In this document: positions 43,855 through 53,378 of the stretch, piece by piece | Layout of the letters: every line of letters starts with the position of its first letter | How positions within the stretch are numbered: position 1 is the stretch's first letter | Source: PALSA-693 sp963729695 | GTDB taxonomy: Bacteria; Actinomycetota; Acidimicrobiia; Acidimicrobiales; Palsa-688 | Reading direction: 5' to 3' | NCBI GenBank assembly: GCA_963729695.1 | Contig: CAVSOT010000004.1 | Location: forward strand, 372,001-436,000 | Length of the DNA: 64,000 nucleotides | The notes under the pieces: model-generated | Told to the model about the DNA's origin: nothing | The model's input: the letters and a program-made list of their open reading frames with translations, nothing else | The model's database searches: none | Position numbers and translations under genes: made by a program

Positions 43855-45912
43855 GTGACGTCAGCAGCGGACGTAGTGATCATCGGAGCCGGCGCGTCGG
43901 GGGGCGTGGCGGCATTGCGGCTCGCGCAAGCGGGCTTTCGGGTGGTGTGCCTCGAGCAAGGTGATTGGCCGGACGTCGCTTCCTACCCGGGTGCGGGACC
44001 CGAGTGGGAGTTGGCCATCGGAAAGCAATGGAGTAGTTCGCCCAACCTCCGACAGGGGCCAGCCGACTATCCCGTGGACGACAGCCGCTCCGACCTGACG
44101 ATCTCGAACTTCAACGGCGTCGGGGGCGGCATGGTGCTCTACGCCGCGATCTGGCCCCGCATGCTGCCTTACGACTTTCGGACCCGATCCGTCGCCGGTG
44201 TCGGGGACGACTGGCCGTTGACGTATGAGGAGCTGCAGCCGTTCTACGAGCGGGTCGATCGCCAGTTCGGCGTGTCGGGGCTCGGAGGGAATCCCGCCTA
44301 CCCGCCTGGCGAGGACCCGCCACTCCCGCCGATGCCGATCGGCCGGGGCGGCATGCTCCTCGCCCGGGCTCACGCCAAGCTCGGGTGGCACTGGTGGCCC
44401 GAATCCAATGCCATCCTGTCGAGGCCATACGGCGGGCGGCACGTCTGTGTGCAGCGCGGGGTGTGTGGATCAGGCTGCAGCGAAGGGGCGAAGGCGTCAA
44501 CGGACATCACCCATTGGCCGGCCGCCCTGGCGTCGGGCGCCCAACTCATCACCGGCGCACGCGTCCGTCGCATTGCGCTGGACAGCAAGGGGCGGGCCTC
44601 GGGAGCGGAATGGGTCGACATGGACGGTCAGGAGCACTTCCAACCGGCCACCGTCGTCCTGTGCGCAGCCAACGGGATCGGCACGCCAAGGCTGCTCTTG
44701 GCGTCAGCTTCGGGATCGTTCGCCGACGGCCTGGCCAACAGGTCGGGACTCGTGGGGCGTCGCCTGATGCTGCACCCGGCCGTCGGGGTGATCGGCTACT
44801 TCGACGAGCCGCTCGAGAGCTGGCAGGGTCACACGGGGTCGGCGATCTCGTCGCTCGAGTTCTACGGGGGTCGATCCGACCAGGACTTCGCCGGCGGATG
44901 TAAGTGGAGCCTCAACGGAACCGGTGGGCCCATGAGTCAGGCGCTGGCGCTGGGGCTGGGGCCGATGTTCGGGGCCGACCACCAGCGGGCGATGCTTGAG
45001 CGGTTCGGCCGGACAGCTCGGTGGGTCCTCATCTGTGAGGATCAAGCCGAGGAGGCCAACCGGGTGGAGCTCTCTGCCACGTTGACGGATTCATCGGGAC
45101 TTCCCGCGCCCCAGGTGGCCTACCGGATCAGCGAGAATTCGCGGCAGATCCTGGCTTGGAACGTGGAGCGGGCCACGGAATCGCTGCAGACGGCGGGTGC
45201 CTATGACGTCAAAGTCAGCCCCTTCAACCTCCAGGCCCACCTCATGGGCACGGCGCGTATGGGAGACGATCCGAATTCCTCAGTGGTCGATCGATGGTCG
45301 ATGACTCACGACGTGCCCAATCTCGGAATCATCGACGGGAGCGTCTTCGTGACCGCGTCGGCCGTGAATCCCACGGCAACGATCTCCGCACTCGCGTTGC
45401 GGGCCGCGGAGCACCTCATAGAGCAACGCCGACACGTATCGGTGCCGGACCCGCCCGCGACCTTTTCGGTTGGTGCCCGTCCGCTCTCGTCCCCAACCTT
45501 GGGGGACCCTACCGTCAAAGTTCAGCTGCAATTCTCGGCGGCCGAGCGCGAACGCCTCTCCCAGATTGCCAGCGTCCTTCTGCCGGAGGCCGAGGGCATG
45601 CCCGCCGCGGGCGACGTGGGCGCCGGGGCCGATCTTCTCGATTGGGTATTGACCATTCGTCCGGACCTGGCCCCTGCCTTGCACCGAGTGCTCGCATCGG
45701 GCGGCGGATCGGCCGACGATCTCGTGGCCGGCCTCCACGATTCTGACCCGACTGCCTACCAAGCGCTGATCGTCGTCGTCCTCGCCGGCTATTACCATCA
45801 TCCCGACGTCAGGGCTCGGATCGGTTATCCGGGCCAGGTTCCCATGCCCGTCCCCGCGAACGATTATCCCGAGTACATCAGTGAAGGTCTGGTCGACCAC
45901 CTGCTGACGTGA
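43855..45912 (+). CDS. GMC-family flavoprotein oxidoreductase fused to gluconate 2-dehydrogenase subunit 3-like domain
   Basis: This is a 685-residue protein. FAD is bound at VVIIGAGASGGVAALRLAQ (residues 7-25). A Cys-rich CVQRGVCGSGCSEGAK segment and the C-terminal HLMGTARMGDDP and SAVNPTATISAL are GMC/gluconate-dehydrogenase hallmarks. From about residue 555 a helical extension (AAERERLSQIASVLLPEAEG, GYYHHPDVRARIGYPG) matches the small gluconate 2-dehydrogenase subunit, usually a separate protein. It would oxidise an alcohol, passing electrons to a membrane carrier. GTG at 43855 follows AGAGG. Confidence 0.88.
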   Translation: MTSAADVVIIGAGASGGVAALRLAQAGFRVVCLEQGDWPDVASYPGAGPEWELAIGKQWSSSPNLRQGPADYPVDDSRSDLTISNFNGVGGGMVLYAAIWPRMLPYDFRTRSVAGVGDDWPLTYEELQPFYERVDRQFGVSGLGGNPAYPPGEDPPLPPMPIGRGGMLLARAHAKLGWHWWPESNAILSRPYGGRHVCVQRGVCGSGCSEGAKASTDITHWPAALASGAQLITGARVRRIALDSKGRASGAEWVDMDGQEHFQPATVVLCAANGIGTPRLLLASASGSFADGLANRSGLVGRRLMLHPAVGVIGYFDEPLESWQGHTGSAISSLEFYGGRSDQDFAGGCKWSLNGTGGPMSQALALGLGPMFGADHQRAMLERFGRTARWVLICEDQAEEANRVELSATLTDSSGLPAPQVAYRISENSRQILAWNVERATESLQTAGAYDVKVSPFNLQAHLMGTARMGDDPNSSVVDRWSMTHDVPNLGIIDGSVFVTASAVNPTATISALALRAAEHLIEQRRHVSVPDPPATFSVGARPLSSPTLGDPTVKVQLQFSAAERERLSQIASVLLPEAEGMPAAGDVGAGADLLDWVLTIRPDLAPALHRVLASGGGSADDLVAGLHDSDPTAYQALIVVVLAGYYHHPDVRARIGYPGQVPMPVPANDYPEYISEGLVDHLLT

Positions 45913-46006
45913 GTTGATAGCGGGGTGGTCTAGAGAGGCAGGCCAGCCGTCTGGGCGGGGATCAACGCCAAGTGGGCGTAGGGTAAGGTCCCGGAGGTAT
46001 CAGACA

Positions 46007-47143
46007 ATGGCAGAAGCAGATCTCGGTATTGCCCATAAGGACGGTCACTCGCCTGCCTTCGAAGTGCCGGACAGCTTTGCGGGCGCCTTGGACAGTATTG
46101 ACGAATACTTCGAACGGGAATGGACGGACGGGCTACCGGTTGTCCCGGTCACCGAAGCTCTGGTGAGCCGGATGCTTGCCGTCGTCGACCGTGACCCGAT
46201 GGAGGAGCTTGGCGAGGTGCCGCCCCGGATGGGCGTGGCTACCGTGCGCCAGGTCGCGATTAACGCGGTGCTCGCGGGCTGTAAGCCGGCCTACTTTCCC
46301 GTCGTTCTGGCGGCCACGGAGGCCGTCCTCGAGAAGTCGTTCAATCTGAACGGCGTTCAGGCCACGACCAGTCCGTGTGCGCCGCTGGTCGTGGTGAGCG
46401 GGCCGCTGGCCGCCACGCTGGGATTCAATTCCGGGTACAACTGCTTCGGTCAGGGAAACCGGGCCAACGCGACGGTCGGGCGTGCGCTCCGGTTAGTGCT
46501 TTCGAATATCGGTGGCGGTCATCCCGGAACCGGAGACAAGTCGACGCTGGGCCAACCCGCCAAGTACAGCTTCTGCGTGGCGGAGTCGCCCGACAGCCCA
46601 TGGGATCCGCTCCACGTCGACTACGGGCTGCCTCGAGAGGAGAGTGCGGTCACGGTATTTGCCTGCACGTACCACGTCGTCCCTGGCTCAGGGACCCGTG
46701 AGAAGGATGCCAGCGGCGAGGAACCTCTGCAGTTGGACCGGCTTCTTCTCGAGGACTTCGTGAGCATCATCCGGGGGAGCGCACGACACATCCTGCATCA
46801 CGGCGGACAGATCGGTGTGGTCTTCAACCCCCATATGGCCCGTCTGCTAGCGGATCGAGGATGGAACAAGTCCGACATCAAGAGCTATTTCTACGAGCGG
46901 GTTCGCGTCCCGATGAGCGCGGTTCCTGAAGGGGGCATGAAAGGTGACGACAAAGAACGGTGGCCGCGATGGTTCGACACTGCGGACCCCGACACGTTGA
47001 TGCCGTATGCACGCCGGCCCGACAACTATCTGATCCTCTGCTGTGGTGACCCCTACTCGGCGTGGTGCGCCATTCTCGACGGTTGGGGGTTCATGGGAGG
47101 CTACGCTCGCTCCCGATTGATTTCCTCGCCTAAAGAGCGCTGA
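46007..47143 (+). CDS. UGSC-associated large protein, copy 1 (unknown function)
   Basis: The 378-residue protein has no family I can name with confidence. It is about 70 percent identical by eye to the protein at 48029, and the two flank the selenoprotein gene. Visible blocks are REWTDGLPVVPVTE, GEVPPRMGVATVRQVAINAV, SFNLNGVQATTSPCAPLVVV, GYNCFGQGNRANATVGRALR and NYLILCCGDPYSAWCAILDG. Cys residues in SPCAP, YNCFG, FCVAE and LCCGDPYSAWC are candidates for redox chemistry with the selenoprotein. There is no signal or membrane segment. ATG at 46007 follows CCGGAGG. Confidence 0.85.
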   Translation: MAEADLGIAHKDGHSPAFEVPDSFAGALDSIDEYFEREWTDGLPVVPVTEALVSRMLAVVDRDPMEELGEVPPRMGVATVRQVAINAVLAGCKPAYFPVVLAATEAVLEKSFNLNGVQATTSPCAPLVVVSGPLAATLGFNSGYNCFGQGNRANATVGRALRLVLSNIGGGHPGTGDKSTLGQPAKYSFCVAESPDSPWDPLHVDYGLPREESAVTVFACTYHVVPGSGTREKDASGEEPLQLDRLLLEDFVSIIRGSARHILHHGGQIGVVFNPHMARLLADRGWNKSDIKSYFYERVRVPMSAVPEGGMKGDDKERWPRWFDTADPDTLMPYARRPDNYLILCCGDPYSAWCAILDGWGFMGGYARSRLISSPKER

Positions 47144-47454
47144 GGACCGACACTCACTCCGTCGGGGACCACCCGACGACGTCGTCCGGGCCTTCGGCAC
47201 CGCCCTGAGTGACAAACAAGTTGAAGGGGGAGGCCACAGGCGGCGCTTGACCAACGAGGGCTGGACCTGCTTGCCAATGTCGGCCGTCAAGGGAGCGGAG
47301 TGCTTTTCCCAGCCCCCTTCATCTGCGTGGTATCGCGGACCATGAAATCGGCCTGCAATCGAAATAGCCATATCTAAAAAGGTGCTGCTTGACACTATCA
47401 TTTAGATGATGGTACGGTCAGGCCATCTGAGGGCGTATAGCCGCCGGAGGAGGA
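47144..47454. other. Intergenic region upstream of the selenoprotein gene
   Basis: There is no gene. The distal part (47380-47454) carries the promoter and operator described separately, and the GGAGGAGG ribosome-binding site at 47446-47453. The first 200 bp show nothing I recognise. Confidence 0.55.
47389..47418 (+). promoter_or_regulatory. Promoter with inverted repeat, upstream of the UGSC gene
   Basis: TTGACA (47389-47394) and TACGGT (47413-47418) are separated by 18 bp. The inverted repeat ACTATCAT-TTAG-ATGATGGT (47394-47413, one mismatch) fills the spacer. A regulator bound here would compete with RNA polymerase. Transcription would start about 30 bp before the ATG at 47455. Confidence 0.5.
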
Positions 47455-48000
47455 ATGGCCGTGGGGGACAAATCGGGCATAGTGGGTCTTTTCGACCCGA
47501 CTGGTGAGGTCAAGATCCGTAAGCGGGCCTTGGCCCCGCGACTCAGTTCCTTGGACGACAAGGTCATGGGGATCGTGGATGACGGCTTGGGCAATTCGCA
47601 CGTCCTTCTAGAGGGCTTGGCCGATGAAATAGCCAAGACGTACTCCATTCGACGGGGGCCCAGCGCGGTAAAGCCCAGCTTGTCGGCGCCGCTGCCCGAC
47701 GAGACGTTCGCCGACATGATCACGGAGGTCGACTTCGTTTTGGTCGGCGTCGGTCTTTGAGGCTCATGCTCGTCGTGCTGTATGCACGACGCCGTGCAGT
47801 TCGAGCTCCATGGGAAGCCGGCGGTGGCCGTCATTGAAGATGTATTCCAGAGCCTGGCGGAAGCGAAGAAGGATCTAATGGGCTTGCCGGGTTTCGTGGA
47901 AATTATTGTGCAGCATCCCATAGGTTCCAAGGAAGAAGCGGCCGCCAAGGGTTCGGCGATAGCCAAGCAGGCTATCGAGTGGCTCACACAAGGTAAATAA
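47455..48000 (+). CDS. UGSC-family selenoprotein (TGA at 47758-47760 read as selenocysteine)
   Basis: The frame runs from ATG 47455 to TAA at 48000 with a single in-frame TGA. Read through, it gives 181 residues with Sec102 in VGVGL-U-GSCSSCCMHDAV. The U/C-G-S-C motif after a hydrophobic strand is the defining feature of the UGSC (seleno)protein family, in which the U position is Cys in non-seleno members. Sequence on both sides of TGA is coding-like and in one frame (FELHGKPAVAVIEDVFQSLA follows). An 8-bp hairpin is correctly placed for a bacterial SECIS. Two flanking 378-residue paralogues suggest a functional unit. The reaction is unknown; a redox role is likely. The ribosome-binding site is GGAGG. 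Confidence 0.85.
47758..47791 (+). promoter_or_regulatory. SECIS-like element: UGA codon and hairpin
   Basis: After the TGA (47758-47760), ten bases separate it from a perfect 8-bp stem, CGTCGTGC (47771-47778) with GCACGACG (47784-47791), and a 5-nt loop TGTAT that includes GU. The loop begins 18 nt after the UGA, close to the spacing of known bacterial SECIS elements such as that of fdhF. SelB would bind the loop and bring Sec-tRNA. Confidence 0.75.
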
Positions 48001-48028
48001 GCACAGTCATCCGGGGGGTCGAAGCCAA

Positions 48029-49164
48029 ATGGTCGAAGCGCAGGTTTCGGACGAGCACTCGAAGGTAGACGGCCCCTCGCTGACGGTTCCCGACACCTTC
48101 GCGGGTGCCTTGGAGGCGATCGAAGAGTATTTCGACCGGGATTGGACCGATGGTCTGCCGGTCGTGCCGGTGACCCAGGAGCGCCTCGATCGAATGTTGG
48201 CAGTGGTGGATCGGGACCCCGACGAGGAGCTCGGTGAGGTCCCGCCTCGTATGGGTGTAGCCACCGTCAGGCAGGTCGCGATCAACTCGGTCTTGGCCGG
48301 CTGCAAGCCGGTCTACTTTCCGGTGGTTCTCGCTGCTACCGAAGCCGTCCTCGAGAAATCGTTCAATCTGAACGGCGTTCAGGCGACCACCAGCCCCTGT
48401 GCGCCCCTCGTCGTCGTAAGCGGTCCCCTCGGTGCCCAGCTTGGCTTCAACTCAGGCTACAACTGCTTCGGTCAGGGCACCCGGGCCAACGCAACCGTGG
48501 GACGGGCACTCAGGCTCGTCCTGTCCAACGTCGGCGGCGGAAGACCGGGCACGGGGGACAAGTCGACTCTTGGGCAACCGGCGAAGTACACCTTCTGCGT
48601 CGCCGAGTCTCCTCATAGTCCCTGGGATCCCTTGCACGTCGACCAGGGATTGCCCCGGGACGCAAGTGCCGTGACCGTCTTCGCCTGCACGTACCACGTG
48701 GCACCCGGTACCGGCACCGCGAGCGTGGCGCATCTCCCGGTGAGGGGCCGCCGGCCGACTACCAGCTACTGGCCGACTATGCCCAACTGGTCAAGGACCA
48801 CGCCGCGCACGTACTGCGCTATGGCGGTCAGATAGGAGTTGTCTTCAACCCCCACATGGCCGCGATCATGGCCGACCACGGGTGGGACAAGACGGATATC
48901 TGCCAGTATCTCTACGAATATGCCCGGGTCCCGAAGAAGCAGGCGCCTCAGCGGGCGATGTTTGGTGACGACCGAGAGAACTGGCCCCGGTGGTTCGATA
49001 CGGCACCGCCAGAGATGTTGATGCCCTTCGCCCGGCGGCCTGACAACTATTTTGTGCTTTGCTGCGGGGATGCGTATTCAGCCTGGTCCGCTGTCCTCAG
49101 CGGGTGGGGCTTCATGGGAGGGTATCGACGCTCTCGTCTCATCACACCGCCGAAGGGCATATAG
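48029..49164 (+). CDS. UGSC-associated large protein, copy 2 (one frameshift)
   Basis: It is a close paralogue of the protein at 46007, with the same blocks: RDWTDGLPVVPVTQ, SFNLNGVQATTSPCAP, GYNCFGQGTRANATVG and FVLCCGDAYSAWSAV. Near 48735 (ctcccggtgagg) one base is missing. The rest, starting GEGPPADYQLLADYAQLVKD and then GGQIGVVFNPHMAAIM, is in the next frame. The locus is 1136 bp against 1137 bp in copy 1, so restoring one base gives exactly the same length; this favours a sequence error. It starts 28 bp after the selenoprotein gene and is surely in its operon. Confidence 0.82.
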
Positions 49165-49255
49165 TCCCATTCTTATCGTGGGGATCTAATGTAGCGTTCT
49201 AAAACAGCTGAAAATCAACCGAGAAAGACTACTACCTAGACAAAGGAGTTTGACC

Positions 49256-50548
49256 ATGAAGTGGAGCAGGGGGGGAAAGCTGAGTGGTGTCGCGGTGGTG
49301 ATGGCGCTGACATTGCTGGCCGCGGCCTGTGGCAGCAGCAGCAGCAAGAGCAGCAACGCTTCGAGTGGGGGGTCGACTGGGACAGGGGGCACGACTGGGG
49401 CGACGACTGGGGCCACGACGGGAAGCTCCGGCTCCAGCAACTACCCCGCGATCCCGGCCGGACCGATCAAGATAGGCATCGACACGTCGTTGAGTGGCCC
49501 CTTGGCAGCGTATGGCGTGTCGGGGGCCGCCAACTACAAGGCGCTCGTGAACCTGGTCAACAAGAACGGTGGTGTGGATGGGCATCCGATCGACCTGACT
49601 ATTGAGAACGACCAGGGGAGCACCACGATCGCGGCGACGGCCGGCCTGAAGCTGATCAGTGACAAGATTGCCGCTTCCCTTTATCCCGGCTTCACCGGAA
49701 TGGACAACGTGGTGGCTCCACTGTTCAACCAACACAAGATCTGTACGGTCTGGAACATCGACGACCCGAAGTTCCTCAACGCTTCGCAGTATCCGTGTTT
49801 CTACACGCTGCTGGACCTGGGCCCGATACAGACCGAGGCGATTGCCAAATACGCCGCCAGCAAGGGGTTGACCCGCGTCGGGGTTATCTATGACACGCTT
49901 CCGACGGACACGGTTACATACTCCGATTTCCAGACCGCGGCGAAGGATCAAGGGGTGACAATCACGAAGGCGGTCCAAGTCCCCCTGACCGCGGTCGATG
50001 CGAGCACGCAGGTGTCGGAGATGGAGGCGTCCGGCGCTCAGGCCGTGTACGTGTTGGCCGTTGGGGCGCAGGCGGCGATCTTCAAGGCGCTGCAGACCCA
50101 GGGTTGGTCCAAGCCGGTCTTGACAGAGATCGGTGCGGTGACTCCTGCCTATGCGACGCTTGGTCCGTTGGCCTCGAAGACGGAGTTCTCGTGCGGGCAG
50201 GCCGTGCCAGCCGGCTATCAGCTGACGCAGGAGATGACGGAGATCGCGAGCATCGGCAAAGCGAACTCCCCGGGCAACCCCTTCTACGCCTACAACGGTG
50301 CCGTGCCGAATGAGCAGGTGCTGCTCCTCGTGTACGCGATGGAGAAGTACCACTCCACCTCGTACGACGCCATCATGAACGCCATCAACGGGGCGCAGAA
50401 CCTGACATTGTCTTCACCGCTCTGGAAGTACACGTTCTCCCCCACGCAGCATGATGGCTATTCGCAGGACCAGGAGCACATGTGCTCGGCGAGTGCTCAG
50501 CCGATCGACGGTTATCCTGTGTATAACTGGAGCTACTCCGACTCCTGA
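49256..50548 (+). CDS. livK: Branched-chain amino acid-type ABC transporter substrate-binding lipoprotein
   Basis: This is a 430-residue protein. A lipoprotein signal ends in LLAAACG (Cys at about 25), followed by a Ser/Gly/Thr-rich linker. The Peripla_BP_6 domain starts IKIGIDTSLSGPLAAYGVSG, with GGVDGHPIDLTIENDQGSTT. It is anchored outside the membrane and captures the substrate. Such LIV-type systems in catabolic islands often take up aromatic or alicyclic acids rather than leucine. AAAGGAG precedes ATG 49256. It is the first of four transporter genes that follow the UGSC unit. Confidence 0.9.
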   Translation: MKWSRGGKLSGVAVVMALTLLAAACGSSSSKSSNASSGGSTGTGGTTGATTGATTGSSGSSNYPAIPAGPIKIGIDTSLSGPLAAYGVSGAANYKALVNLVNKNGGVDGHPIDLTIENDQGSTTIAATAGLKLISDKIAASLYPGFTGMDNVVAPLFNQHKICTVWNIDDPKFLNASQYPCFYTLLDLGPIQTEAIAKYAASKGLTRVGVIYDTLPTDTVTYSDFQTAAKDQGVTITKAVQVPLTAVDASTQVSEMEASGAQAVYVLAVGAQAAIFKALQTQGWSKPVLTEIGAVTPAYATLGPLASKTEFSCGQAVPAGYQLTQEMTEIASIGKANSPGNPFYAYNGAVPNEQVLLLVYAMEKYHSTSYDAIMNAINGAQNLTLSSPLWKYTFSPTQHDGYSQDQEHMCSASAQPIDGYPVYNWSYSDS

Positions 50549-51476
50549 TGAGTCGGGAGACGGCGGAAGTAATAGAGGCAGTGAGGATCCGACGACGCAG
50601 TTCCTGACTGCCATCATCACTGGCTGTTGCGTTGGTTCGGTGTATGGGCTCGTGGCCCTCGGCTACTCGGTCATCTACAGCAGCACGGGCGTCTTCAATC
50701 TGGCCCAGGGTGACCTGCTGATGGTGGCGACCCTCCTGTCCTATTACTTCCTCGTCTTCGTCCATCTCAATCAAGGCGTCGTCCTCATCCTGACGGTGGT
50801 CGCAGTTGTACTGCTCAGCCTCATCGAGGAGCGCGTCGTCGTACGGCCGTTCCTGAAGAGGACAGGCGAGAATCTGGGGTGGTTCATCGCCACGCTCGCC
50901 TTCAGCATCATCCTGGAGGGCGTGGCCAGCAAGATATACGGGGCCCGCCCTCCAGGGGTTGTTCCGAGTCCTCTCGGTTCGAAGGCGATCTCGATCGGAT
51001 CGATCCGGGTCAGCCCGCAACTGGTGCTCGGCTTGGGCACGTTCCTGGTACTCACATTCGCGGTTGTGGTCTTCTACAAGCGGACGTGGATCGGGAAGGC
51101 CATGCGGGCGACGGCCGAGGATCGGACGTCGGCCAGCCTCCGCGGCATCCCGCCGGCCTTCATGAGCGCGGCGGCTTTCGCCGCCGGTGGCCTCGTGGCC
51201 GGTCTGGGCGGCTACGTGGTCGCCCCCATCATCCTCGCCAACCCGTCATCTGGGATCACCTATTCGGTGGACGGGTTCCTGGTGTTGGCCATCGGCGGTT
51301 TCGGAAGCTTGCGAGGGGTCGTCGCCGGTGCGTTGGCACTCGGTGCCGCGCAAGGGTTGTTCGACCTTTATGTCAGCGCCACCTACGACGTCGTGGCCGG
51401 ATTCCTGCTGCTCGTGATTGTCCTCTGTGTTCGGCCCACGGGCATGTTCGGCGAGGTCCGGGCCCGTCATGTCTGA
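50547..51476 (+). CDS. livH: LIV-type ABC transporter permease (LivH-like); start uncertain
   Basis: The protein reads TQFLTAIITGCCVGSVYGLV, LGYSVIYSSTGVFNLAQGDLLM and later GFLVLAIGGFGSLRGVVAGA, the LivH signature, with about eight membrane helices. There is no ATG, GTG or TTG in frame between the livK stop and the conserved N-terminus, so the start is either non-standard or lost through a frame slip; ATG at 50549 is out of frame. The end overlaps the livM start by 8 bp. It forms the channel with LivM. Confidence 0.85.
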   Translation, partial: DESGDGGSNRGSEDPTTQFLTAIITGCCVGSVYGLVALGYSVIYSSTGVFNLAQGDLLMVATLLSYYFLVFVHLNQGVVLILTVVAVVLLSLIEERVVVRPFLKRTGENLGWFIATLAFSIILEGVASKIYGARPPGVVPSPLGSKAISIGSIRVSPQLVLGLGTFLVLTFAVVVFYKRTWIGKAMRATAEDRTSASLRGIPPAFMSAAAFAAGGLVAGLGGYVVAPIILANPSSGITYSVDGFLVLAIGGFGSLRGVVAGALALGAAQGLFDLYVSATYDVVAGFLLLVIVLCVRPTGMFGEVRARHV

Positions 51477-53378
51477 ACGTTCCGCGAGCGCTACCCCTAC
51501 ACACGACCGGCTGGCGTGGTCGACGGACAGACAGATATGGGTCGTCCTGCTAGCGATCGCCGTTTTGGCCACTATTCCGCCGATCTCTTCGGCATTCGGC
51601 AACTTCGGCATCATCCGGTGGGAGGAAGTGCTGAGTATCGCCATGTTGGCGATAGGAATGAACGTGGTAACCGGGTATTCCGGGCTCCTGACCCTTGGTC
51701 CAGGGGCCGTGTTCGCCGCGAGCGCCTACGCGGGTGCGTACATCGTTGCTCACGATCCTGGATTGTCGAACTTGGCCTTCCTCTGCCTGGTTGGTATCGT
51801 TGCCGCCCTGATCGTGAGCCTGTTGACCGGGGCGCCGGCGCTGCGGGTGGGCGGCTTCTATCTGGCCCTGGTTACGCTGTTCTTCGCCCAAATCGTGCCG
51901 GTTATCGCCACCAACACGTCGGCTCTGGGGGGATCAGGCGGGGAGGAGTTCTTCGGGACGGCGTCCTTTGTGCCCAGCCGACTGGCGGGTGTCGGGCTGT
52001 ACGAGATTACGCTTACGGTCACGTTGGTGATCGTGCTAGGGCAATTCCTGGTACGTCGGTCCCGTGTCGGGCGACGATTCTTCTGCCTGAAAACGAGCGA
52101 AGAGCTGACGAGCTCGCTGGGTGTGAGCCCGTATCGAACGAAGGTTATGGCTCTCTTGGTGAGCGCAGTCCCTGCGGGATTGGCGGGCGCGTTCTACCTG
52201 GCGAGTCAGCAGTTCATCTCCCCCGACAGCGTTTCCACGACACTGTCGATCAACGTTCTAGAAGCGATTGTTCTGGGGGGCATCGCATCGACGTGGGGAC
52301 CGATTGCAGGCACCGTGCTCGTGGTGGGCCTTACCCCGTTGTTGGGTCCACTCCGTGAATACTCGGGTATCATCACCGGGCTCATCCTGCTCGCCGTGGT
52401 TCTAGCTGCCCCAGAAGGACTTGCGGGCACCAGCTGGATGCGGCGGCTACTTGGCCGAGGGGAGCATCACCAACAGGAGAAGGAGCTCACCTCCGAGCGC
52501 GATCCGGATGAGAGCGACGCGGTCGGGAGCGCCTCGCATGAGTACATGACGGACTTGCTGACGGTGCGAGGAGAGAGGTCTGGATCGAAGGGAGATCCTG
52601 ACACCGGCACCCATCCTGATCTGGTAGTCGCTGATGTTACCCGGAGGTTCGGAGGGGTGCTGGCCGTCGACCACGTGAACTTGACCGTGCATGCGGGGCA
52701 GATTCACGGGCTGGTGGGATCGAACGGTTCGGGGAAGACCACCCTTCTCAACCTCGTGTCGGGGTTTAACCGGGTCGATGAAGGGACCGTGAGCCTGGGC
52801 GACGTCCGACTCGATCGGCTGAACGCTACTGAGATTGCCCGGGCAGGGATCGGCCGCACCTTCCAAGCTCCCAAGCTCATTCTGAAGGAGACGCTGCTCG
52901 AGAACGTCTCGTAGCAGCCGAGCAGGTGATCTACGCAAGAGACGCTTCCTCGGTGCTGCGTCTTCCCAGCGCTCGATCCGCCCACAAGCAGGCATCCGAG
53001 TTGGCCATGAACATGCTGAACTTTGTCGGCCTGGGGTCAAGGCACGCCATGCTCGCCGAAGAGGCATCGCACGGAATCCTGCGGCTGGTCGAAGTGGCAC
53101 GATGCCTGGCCCGGTTACCTCGTTACCTTCTCCTCGACGAGCCCGCAGCCGGGCTCGGGGTGGGGGAAATGGAGGTGTTACAGACCGTGCTCGCCCAGGT
53201 GGCGAAAGCCGGTACCGGTCTCTTGCTGGTGGAGCACAACGTACCCTTCGTCATGGGACTTGCTGAGCAGATCACCGTCCTCGATCAGGGCCGAGTCATC
53301 GCCCAAGGCACGCAAGAGGTTATAGAGAAAAATCCCAAGGTAATAAAGGCCTTTCTGGGAACGGCGGCGTACGCCTAA
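51469..53378 (+). CDS. LivM-LivG fusion: permease plus ATPase, one frameshift
   Basis: Residues ~1-330 are a LivM permease (NVVTGYSGLLTLGPGAVFAA, YLASQQFISPDSVSTTLSIN). A ~70-residue polar linker follows, then a LivG ATPase (VVADVTRRFGGVLAVDHVNL) with Walker A GSNGSGKTT and GIGRTFQAPKL. At about 52905 one base is missing and the frame ends at TAG; the next frame continues with VLVAAEQVIYARDASSVLRL and then LLLDEPAAGL (Walker B) to 53378. The typical LSGGQ is replaced by EEASHGILR. Permease-ATPase fusions of this kind exist. The slip could be error or decay. Confidence 0.82.
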
